Shown here one piece after another: positions 21,814 to 27,216 of a stretch of DNA of 27,216 bases. The stretch comes from an uncultured Dorea sp. Its GTDB lineage: Bacteria > Bacillota > Clostridia > Lachnospirales > Lachnospiraceae. The first letter of the stretch is position 1. Every line of letters starts with the position of its first letter. The position numbers and the translations under genes were made by a program. The DNA lies in the NCBI GenBank assembly GCA_910587575.1, contig CAJULU010000041.1:13726-40941 (forward strand). The letters are read 5' to 3'. The notes under the pieces are model-generated. The model had not been told where the DNA came from, made no database searches, and saw only the letters and a list, made by a program, of their open reading frames with translations.

Positions 21814-23802
21814 GTGCAGAGGATAGGAGTATTTGTCTGCCACTGCGGAAGTAATATTGCAGCAACGGTAGACGTAAGCAAAGTAGCAGAGATGGCACTC
21901 ATGGAGCCGGGCGTTGTCCATGCCGAAGATTACCAGTATATGTGTTCCGAAGCCGGTCAGGCGAAGATTGCGGCAGCCATCCAGGAGAAGAAATTAACGG
22001 GAATCGTGGTATGTTCCTGTTCCCCGCGTATGCATGAGGCCACATTCAGAAAAGCGGCAGAGCGGGCGGGCTTGAATCCGTACATGGTAGAGATCGCAAA
22101 TATCCGTGAGCACTGTTCCTGGATCCACAAGGATATGGAAGAGGCTACGAAGAAGGCAGTGATCTTAATGCGTGCGGCTGTAGCCAAGGTGAACTTAAAC
22201 GCACCGTTACAGGCTGGAGAGAGCCGCGTGACCAAGCGTGCGCTGGTAATCGGCGGCGGTATTGCCGGAATTCAGACAGCCCTTGACATTGCAGATGCAG
22301 GATATGAAGTAGATATTGTGGAGAAGACCCCGAGTATCGGCGGAAGGATGTCACAGCTTGACAAGACCTTCCCTACGCTGGACTGTTCCGCATGTATTCT
22401 GACACCGAAGATGGTAGAGGCGTCAGCCCATGAGAAGATTACTATCTATACATACAGTGAAGTGGAAAAAGTCAGCGGATTTGTAGGTGATTTCACCGTA
22501 GATATCCGCAAGAAAGCAAGAAGCGTGGACATGGACAAATGTACTGGCTGCGGCGTCTGCCAGGAGAAGTGTCCTTCTAAGAAAGCGCCAAGCGAATTCA
22601 ACAGAGGATTAAATACCAGAAGCGCCATCTATACCCCGTTCGCACAGGCAATCCCCAACGTTCCTGTGATTGACCGGGAGGCATGTATCAAGTTCAAGAC
22701 CGGAAAATGCGGAATCTGTTCCAAGGTCTGCCAGGCAGGAGCCATCGACTATGAACAGAAGGACGAGATCATTACAGAGAAGTACGGAGCCATCGTGGTT
22801 GCCACGGGATTTGACACCATCAGTCTTGATAAATATGACGAGTACGCCTACAGCCAGAGCAAGGATGTAATCACATCCCTGGAGTTAGAGCGTGTCATGA
22901 ACGCTGCAGGACCCACCCACGGACATTTAGAGCGTCTCTCTGACGGAAAGGCGCCGAAGGAGATCGTATTTATCCAGTGCGTGGGAAGCCGTTGTTCTGA
23001 CGACAGAGGCAAACCCTACTGCTCCAAGATCTGCTGTATGTACACCGCAAAACATGCGATGCTCATCAGAGACAAGTATCCGGATGTGAATGTGACCGTA
23101 TTCTATATCGACGTCCGGACACCGGGCAAGAACTTTGACGAGTTCTACCGGAGAGCGGTAGAGCAGTACGGAGTGAACTATATCAAGGGACAGGTGGGAA
23201 AAGTGATTCCGCAGCCGGATGGAAAGCTGCTGGTACAGGGGTCAGACCTTCTTGACAACCGGCAGATCTTAAAGGAGGCGGATATGGTGGTTCTTGCAAC
23301 AGCCATTGAGCCCAATCCGGATGTGCGTAAGATTGCAACGATGCTGACTGCAAGTATTGATACCAACAACTTCCTGACCGAAGCCCATGCAAAGCTCCGT
23401 CCGGTAGAGTCGCCGACAGCCGGAATCTTCTTATCCGGCGTCTGCCAGGGACCGAAAGACATTCCGGAGACGGTGGCACAGGCAGGAGCCGCTGCCGTGA
23501 AAGCCATCGGCCTGCTTGCCAAGGATAAGCTGATGACCAATCCGTGTACTGCACAGGCAGACGTGCTTTTGTGTAACGGATGTTCTACCTGTGAGAACGT
23601 ATGTCCATACGGAGCAATCACTTATGAAGACAAAGAGGTCAATGACCATGGAATCCGCGAGACCCGCCGTGTGGCAGTGGTCAATAACGCACTCTGCCAG
23701 GGCTGCGGCGCATGTACCGTTGCATGTCCGTCAGGAGCCATGGATCTGCAGGGCTTCTCAAATAGACAGATCATAGCGGAGGTGGATGCAATATGCCGTT
23801 AG
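21814..23802 (+). CDS. hdrA: HdrA-type FAD and iron-sulfur subunit
   Basis: Flavoprotein hub where electron bifurcation takes place in Hdr complexes. The start is taken as GTG 21814 (VQRIGVFVCHCGSN), with AGGAGG at 21798-21803, giving 662 aa; earlier in-frame codons lie inside hdrC. Order: N-terminal Cys-rich HdrA domain (C9, C11, C44, C67, C69), FAD-binding GGGIAG (147-152) with GGRMSQLDKTFPTLDCS, [4Fe-4S] motif C243/C246/C249/C253 plus C291/C299/C302/C306, the second half of the flavin domain, and two C-terminal ferredoxin motifs C587/C590/C593/C597 and C628/C631/C634/C638. It is complete, with no in-frame UGA selenocysteine codon. It overlaps flxD by 10 bp. Confidence 0.94.
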   Translation: MQRIGVFVCHCGSNIAATVDVSKVAEMALMEPGVVHAEDYQYMCSEAGQAKIAAAIQEKKLTGIVVCSCSPRMHEATFRKAAERAGLNPYMVEIANIREHCSWIHKDMEEATKKAVILMRAAVAKVNLNAPLQAGESRVTKRALVIGGGIAGIQTALDIADAGYEVDIVEKTPSIGGRMSQLDKTFPTLDCSACILTPKMVEASAHEKITIYTYSEVEKVSGFVGDFTVDIRKKARSVDMDKCTGCGVCQEKCPSKKAPSEFNRGLNTRSAIYTPFAQAIPNVPVIDREACIKFKTGKCGICSKVCQAGAIDYEQKDEIITEKYGAIVVATGFDTISLDKYDEYAYSQSKDVITSLELERVMNAAGPTHGHLERLSDGKAPKEIVFIQCVGSRCSDDRGKPYCSKICCMYTAKHAMLIRDKYPDVNVTVFYIDVRTPGKNFDEFYRRAVEQYGVNYIKGQVGKVIPQPDGKLLVQGSDLLDNRQILKEADMVVLATAIEPNPDVRKIATMLTASIDTNNFLTEAHAKLRPVESPTAGIFLSGVCQGPKDIPETVAQAGAAAVKAIGLLAKDKLMTNPCTAQADVLLCNGCSTCENVCPYGAITYEDKEVNDHGIRETRRVAVVNNALCQGCGACTVACPSGAMDLQGFSNRQIIAEVDAICR

Positions 23803-24233
23803 AAAAGAAAGAATTCAAACCGAAGATTGTAGCATTCTGCTGTAACTGGTGCAGTTATGCAGGAGCTGACCTGGCAGGAAGCAGCAGGCTTACCTATCCT
23901 GCTGATGTGAAGATCATCCGCGTTCCCTGTTCCTGCCGTGTGAATCCCATGTTCATCCTGAGGGCATTTGAAAAGGGTGCAGACGGAGTCATCATGTGCG
24001 GATGCCATCCGGGAGACTGCCACTACAGTACCGGAAATTACTACGCAAGAAGGCGTATGACCCTCTTATTCTCTATGCTGGATTATATCGGCGTGGAGAA
24101 CGGACGTACCCGTGTGGAGTGGGTGTCTGCGGCAGAGGGTGTGAAGTTCTCTGAGACGATGAACAGTTTTGTAGAGAAGATCTATTCTCTCGGTGAAAAC
24201 GTAAGATTGGGGGATTTAAGATGCAAGAATTAA
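23793..24233 (+). CDS. flxD: FlxD/MvhD-like [2Fe-2S] electron-transfer subunit
   Basis: A 146-residue protein of the MvhD/FlpD family, which docks the electron-donating module (hydrogenase, formate dehydrogenase or Flx) onto HdrA. Conserved Cys clusters: C16-C17-x2-C20 (CCNWC), C46-x-C48 (CSC) and C69-x-C71-x4-C76 (CGCHPGDC). GGAGGTGG precedes the ATG, which lies inside the hdrA 3' end (10-bp overlap). The neighbouring flxC-flxB-flxA genes, with no hydrogenase genes seen, indicate the Flx (NADH-oxidising) version rather than the MvhADG one. Confidence 0.9.
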   Translation: MPLEKKEFKPKIVAFCCNWCSYAGADLAGSSRLTYPADVKIIRVPCSCRVNPMFILRAFEKGADGVIMCGCHPGDCHYSTGNYYARRRMTLLFSMLDYIGVENGRTRVEWVSAAEGVKFSETMNSFVEKIYSLGENVRLGDLRCKN

Positions 24234-25195
24234 TTAACCGTGCAAAAGAACTGCTGGCAGACGGAACTGTGGCACGGGTTCTCGGCTGGAAGGCCGGAGA
24301 CTTGCCTTACAATCCGGAACCGGCTTATTTTGAGACAGAAGAAGAGTTAAAAGATTTTGTATATAATGGTTTCTGCGGGGCGAATTTAAGCAAATATATG
24401 ATTGAGGCTTCCAGACTGGAAGGAAAGACCATGGTCTGTTTAAAGCCGTGTGATACATACAGCTTCAACCAGTTAATCAAAGAGCACCGGGTAGACCGGG
24501 AGAAGGCTTACATCGTGGGCGTAGGGTGCAAAGGCAAACTGGATATCGAAAGAATCAGGAAGCAGGGAATCAAAGGAATCGAACGTATCGAAGGCGCAGA
24601 GATTACGGACGAGGCAGATACCCTGAAAATCCAGACCATTTACGGGGAGAAATCTCTTGCATATGCAGATGCCATGTTAGAGAGATGCCATGTCTGCAAG
24701 GGGAAAGAGCACATGATCTTTGACGAGCAGATCGGCGAATCGAAAGAGACGAAGGATGCAGAGCGTTTCGATGAGGTGGCCAGGATCGAGGCTATGAGCC
24801 CGGAGGAGAAGTTTGCGTTTTTCCAGAGTGAACTGAGCAAATGTATCCGCTGCAATGCCTGCAGAAATGCCTGTCCGGCCTGCAGCTGCCGCAAATGCGT
24901 ATTCGACAGCAACAAGTTCGACAGTTCCCAGAAGGCCAATGTGGACTCCTTTGAGGAGAAGATGTTCCACATTATCCGTGCCTTCCATGTGGCAGGAAGA
25001 TGTACGGACTGCGGCGAGTGCAGCCGTGTATGTCCGCAGGGAATCCCCCTTCACCTGTTTAACCGTAAATTTATCAAGGATATTGACGAGTTATACGGAG
25101 AGTACCAGGCAGGGGCAGACACCGATTCAACAGCACCGCTTACCGACTATACGTTTGAGGACGCGGAACCAAGTATTGTAGGAAAGAGGGGATAA
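24221..25195 (+). CDS. flxC: FlxC-like iron-sulfur subunit with an FrhB/hydrogenase-beta-type N-domain
   Basis: 324-residue cytosolic electron-transfer protein. The N-terminal half has the Cys pattern of coenzyme F420 hydrogenase beta-like proteins (C73, C77, C103, then C156/C159). The C-terminal half carries two [4Fe-4S] motifs, C208/C211/C214/C218 and C261/C264/C267/C271. Between them is an extra Cys knot C218-x2-C221-x-C223-x2-C226 (CPACSCRKC). It overlaps flxD by 13 bp. The C/B lettering follows the gene order reported for flxDCBA clusters and is tentative; family membership is firm. Confidence 0.78.
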   Translation: MQELINRAKELLADGTVARVLGWKAGDLPYNPEPAYFETEEELKDFVYNGFCGANLSKYMIEASRLEGKTMVCLKPCDTYSFNQLIKEHRVDREKAYIVGVGCKGKLDIERIRKQGIKGIERIEGAEITDEADTLKIQTIYGEKSLAYADAMLERCHVCKGKEHMIFDEQIGESKETKDAERFDEVARIEAMSPEEKFAFFQSELSKCIRCNACRNACPACSCRKCVFDSNKFDSSQKANVDSFEEKMFHIIRAFHVAGRCTDCGECSRVCPQGIPLHLFNRKFIKDIDELYGEYQAGADTDSTAPLTDYTFEDAEPSIVGKRG

Positions 25196-25198
25196 TGT

Positions 25199-26236
25199 AT
25201 GTATAAGATAGCCAAAGAAAATCTTTCCGCATTATTCCAGTTAATCGCGGAGAAACAGGAACTGTATCTTCCGGTAAAGACGGCAGGGCAGACCAACTTC
25301 GGAGCGTGGAGCAAAGACGCAGAAGTAGACCTTGACACTTTAAAGACCGTAAAATCGGCAAAAGACGCATTTTTCCCCCAGAGCGAGGGGCTTTATACGG
25401 TGAAAAAAGAAGGAAAGAAGATGTCCATAAAGCCAGAGACTTTAAAGGAGCAGGATTTCGTGGTATTCGGCATGAAAGCCTGTGACGTGAAGGGCATGGA
25501 GGTTCTGGACAATGTATTTTTAGCTGATCCCATTGATACCTTCTATGCGGCGAGAAGGGATCACGGAACCATTGTAGCCATGGCCTGCCATGAGCCGGAG
25601 GAGACCTGTTTCTGTAAGGTGTTCGGCGTGGATGCAGCCAGCCCGGCTTCCGACGTGGCGGTATGGACCGTAGGGGAAGACCTCTGCTGGAAAGCGCTGA
25701 CAGAAAAGGGAGAGGCGCTGACGGAAGCGGTGAAAGAACTGCTGACAGAGGATGAGGCAATGGACGGGGCAGTAGAGGCAGAGAAGGAAAAGATCCATAA
25801 GATTGTGGAGAAGCTGCCCTATATGAACCTTTCCCTGGAAGGATGGAATGGAGACGCCCTTTCCGAGAAATTCGATTCTCCGGTCTGGGAAGAATTATAC
25901 AAGCCATGTCTGGCATGCGGCACCTGTACGTTTGTGTGCCCTACCTGCCAGTGTTATGATATCAAGGATTATACGGCAGGAGACAGTGTATCCCGTTACA
26001 GATGCTGGGATTCCTGTATGTACTCTGACTTTACGATGATGGCCCACGGCAACAACCGTACCAGCCAGATGCAGCGGTTCCGTCAGCGGTTCATGCACAA
26101 ACTGGTATATTATCCGGCGAATAACGATGGAATGTATTCCTGCGTAGGCTGCGGCAGATGCGTGGAGAAGTGCCCGCAGGCGCTGAATATTGTGAAGGTA
26201 GTGAAAGCGTTTCAGAACCAGGGAGGTGAAAAATAA
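25199..26236 (+). CDS. flxB: FlxB-like iron-sulfur subunit (HydB/AsrA-type)
   Basis: 345-residue protein resembling the beta subunits of sulfhydrogenase and the A subunit of anaerobic sulfite reductase. The N-terminal domain has GMKACDVKGMEVLD and an RR..H....MACHEPEETCFCK block, homologous in layout to the equivalent domain of FlxC. Two [4Fe-4S] motifs follow: C237/C240/C243/C247 and C315/C318/C321/C325. It begins 3 nt after the flxC stop, with GAGGGGA 6 nt upstream, and its TAA overlaps the flxA ATG (TAATG). It probably relays electrons from FlxA toward FlxD and HdrA. Confidence 0.82.
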   Translation: MYKIAKENLSALFQLIAEKQELYLPVKTAGQTNFGAWSKDAEVDLDTLKTVKSAKDAFFPQSEGLYTVKKEGKKMSIKPETLKEQDFVVFGMKACDVKGMEVLDNVFLADPIDTFYAARRDHGTIVAMACHEPEETCFCKVFGVDAASPASDVAVWTVGEDLCWKALTEKGEALTEAVKELLTEDEAMDGAVEAEKEKIHKIVEKLPYMNLSLEGWNGDALSEKFDSPVWEELYKPCLACGTCTFVCPTCQCYDIKDYTAGDSVSRYRCWDSCMYSDFTMMAHGNNRTSQMQRFRQRFMHKLVYYPANNDGMYSCVGCGRCVEKCPQALNIVKVVKAFQNQGGEK

Positions 26237-27090
26237 TGGGCGAATGTACATGTCATAAGAATTATACATTAGATACTCTGATTCCCCAGGTAGGCGTGAT
26301 CACGGATATCCGCCAGGAGACGCCGGACGTGAAGACGTTCCGTGTCAATGCGCCGGAGGGCGGCAAGCTTTTTGAGCATATGCCGGGACAGTGCGCCATG
26401 GTCTGTGCGCCTGGAATCAGCGAGGGTATGTTTTCCATTACTTCTTCTCCGACAAATAAGGAATACCAGGAGTTCAGCATCAAGCAGTGCGGGATTCTGA
26501 CGGACTATCTCCACAGTCTGGAGGTAGGAGATGAGATCACGGTGCGCGGCCCCTATGGAAATTCCTTTCCGGTAGAGACGGAACTTAGGGGGAAGAACCT
26601 TCTGTTTATTGCGGGCGGTATCGGACTTGCACCCCTTCGTTCTGTGATTAACTATGTGCTGGATAACCGTGGGAAATACGGGACGGTGGATATCGTCTAC
26701 GGTTCCCGTTCTGCAGAGGATCTGGTGCAGTTAAAAGAGATTCAGGAAGTGTGGATGAAGGCCGAGGGTGTGAACGTATATCTGACCATCGACAGGGAGC
26801 AGGATAACTGGGACGGCCATGTGGGATTCGTTCCCAACTATGTGAAGGAGTTAGGATTCGATACAGACAGGACGGCGCTGGTCTGCGGGCCGCCGATTAT
26901 GATTAAATTCGTACTGGCGGGACTGAAAGAACTTGGATTCACGACAGAGCAGGTTTACACGACGCTGGAGCTGCGTATGAAGTGCGGCGTAGGCAAATGC
27001 GGACGCTGCAACATCGGTTCCAAGTATGTATGCAAGGACGGCCCGGTATTCCGGTATGATGAGATTGACGAACTTCCGAATGAATATTAA
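26236..27090 (+). CDS. flxA: FlxA-like FAD/NAD(H)-binding [2Fe-2S] reductase subunit
   Basis: 284-residue flavoprotein of the dihydroorotate dehydrogenase electron-transfer (PyrK)/sulfhydrogenase-gamma type. It is the likely NADH-oxidising entry point of the complex. Visible: a ferredoxin-reductase FAD domain (PGQ at 50-52, MFSITSSP near 65-72), NAD-binding GGIGLAPLR (127-135) and CGPPIMI near 218, and a C-terminal [2Fe-2S] site C250/C255/C258/C266 (CGVGKCGRC...C). The usual Arg before FSI in the FAD motif is Met here. An extra N-terminal extension with CTC-H (residues 4-7) is present. GGGAGGTG precedes the ATG. Confidence 0.9.
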   Translation: MGECTCHKNYTLDTLIPQVGVITDIRQETPDVKTFRVNAPEGGKLFEHMPGQCAMVCAPGISEGMFSITSSPTNKEYQEFSIKQCGILTDYLHSLEVGDEITVRGPYGNSFPVETELRGKNLLFIAGGIGLAPLRSVINYVLDNRGKYGTVDIVYGSRSAEDLVQLKEIQEVWMKAEGVNVYLTIDREQDNWDGHVGFVPNYVKELGFDTDRTALVCGPPIMIKFVLAGLKELGFTTEQVYTTLELRMKCGVGKCGRCNIGSKYVCKDGPVFRYDEIDELPNEY

Positions 27091-27122
27091 GGCTCAATTA
27101 AATGAAGAAAGGATACGAAGAC

Positions 27123-27216
27123 ATGGAAAATATGGTAAATGTATATTTTAGCGGTAAGCGTTACAGCGTTCCGGCAGACCTTACGATCATGACCGCCATG
27201 GAGTACGCTGGCTATA
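27123..27216 (+). CDS. Ferredoxin-like subunit, N-terminal fragment (runs off the window)
   Basis: 31 residues visible (MENMVNVYFSGKRYSVPA...). The beta-hairpin form VNVYFSGKRYSVPADLTIMTAME is that of a [2Fe-2S] beta-grasp domain such as those at the N-terminus of NuoG and iron-only hydrogenases. The expected Cys motifs lie beyond the window. The start is ATG 27123, with AAAGGA about 10 nt upstream; an in-frame ATG at 27102 precedes that site. It is 32 nt after flxA, in the same direction, so it is probably another subunit or partner of the complex. Confidence 0.6.
   Translation, partial: MENMVNVYFSGKRYSVPADLTIMTAMEYAGY

Noticed and set aside
21814..23802. Selenocysteine or frameshift in hdrA
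   Set aside because: The frame is open throughout and all expected cluster Cys are encoded as Cys; no internal UGA occurs.
20614..27090. Archaeal (methanogen) origin of the hdr genes
   Set aside because: The flxDCBA partners, bacterial-style ribosome binding sites and seamless codon style fit the known bacterial Hdr-Flx clusters; Hdr names reflect homology only.

Overview
The window is chromosomal DNA of an anaerobic, low-to-moderate G+C Firmicute, most likely a Lachnospiraceae-type Clostridium relative. This is an inference from gene content: strong AGGAGG-type ribosome binding sites, HPr kinase beside a ROK glucokinase, a class III fructose-1,6-bisphosphatase, a long-form hibernation factor, and a soluble HdrBCA-FlxDCBA electron-transfer cluster. 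There are no rRNA or tRNA genes, no CRISPR array and no intact mobile element. Almost all of the window is ordinary housekeeping; the accessory interest lies in the last 8 kb.

Layout. 1-5.7 kb (+): the 3' part of ftsH, then uvrC, hprK and a ROK glucokinase, closed by a strong bidirectional terminator. 5.8-8.3 kb (-): a class A penicillin-binding protein. 8.5-9.2 kb (+): a YigZ/IMPACT-family protein. 9.25-13.25 kb (-): hpf, a PsiE-like membrane protein, a PAP2 phosphatase and typA; the last three look like one operon transcribed typA -> pap2 -> PsiE-like. 13.4-18.2 kb (+): an unusual two-OB-fold SSB, dapA and dapB (with an excellent promoter in front of dapA), a 331-base spacer with short tandem repeats and hairpins, and class III fbp. 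18.2-19.3 kb: a 44-codon remnant of a DUF1703-type AAA-ATPase/nuclease, an Asn/Asp-rich lipoprotein and a 62-63 residue orphan protein.

19.3-27.2 kb (+): a lactate/malate-dehydrogenase-family gene followed by hdrB, hdrC, hdrA, flxD (mvhD-like), flxC, flxB, flxA and the start of one more gene with a ferredoxin-like N-terminus. The hdr-flx genes overlap or nearly touch, so they are clearly one operon. The gene set matches the FlxABCD-HdrABC complexes thought to couple NADH oxidation to reduction of ferredoxin and a disulfide by flavin-based electron bifurcation. The dehydrogenase promoter overlaps two tandem sites that resemble the clostridial Rex (NADH-sensing) operator, and the enzyme carries the malate-type Arg at the position that normally distinguishes lactate from malate dehydrogenases. 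Together this suggests a redox-controlled module that oxidises or reduces a 2-hydroxyacid with NAD(H) and re-balances electrons through Hdr-Flx. That coupling is an inference, and the disulfide partner in such an organism is unknown.
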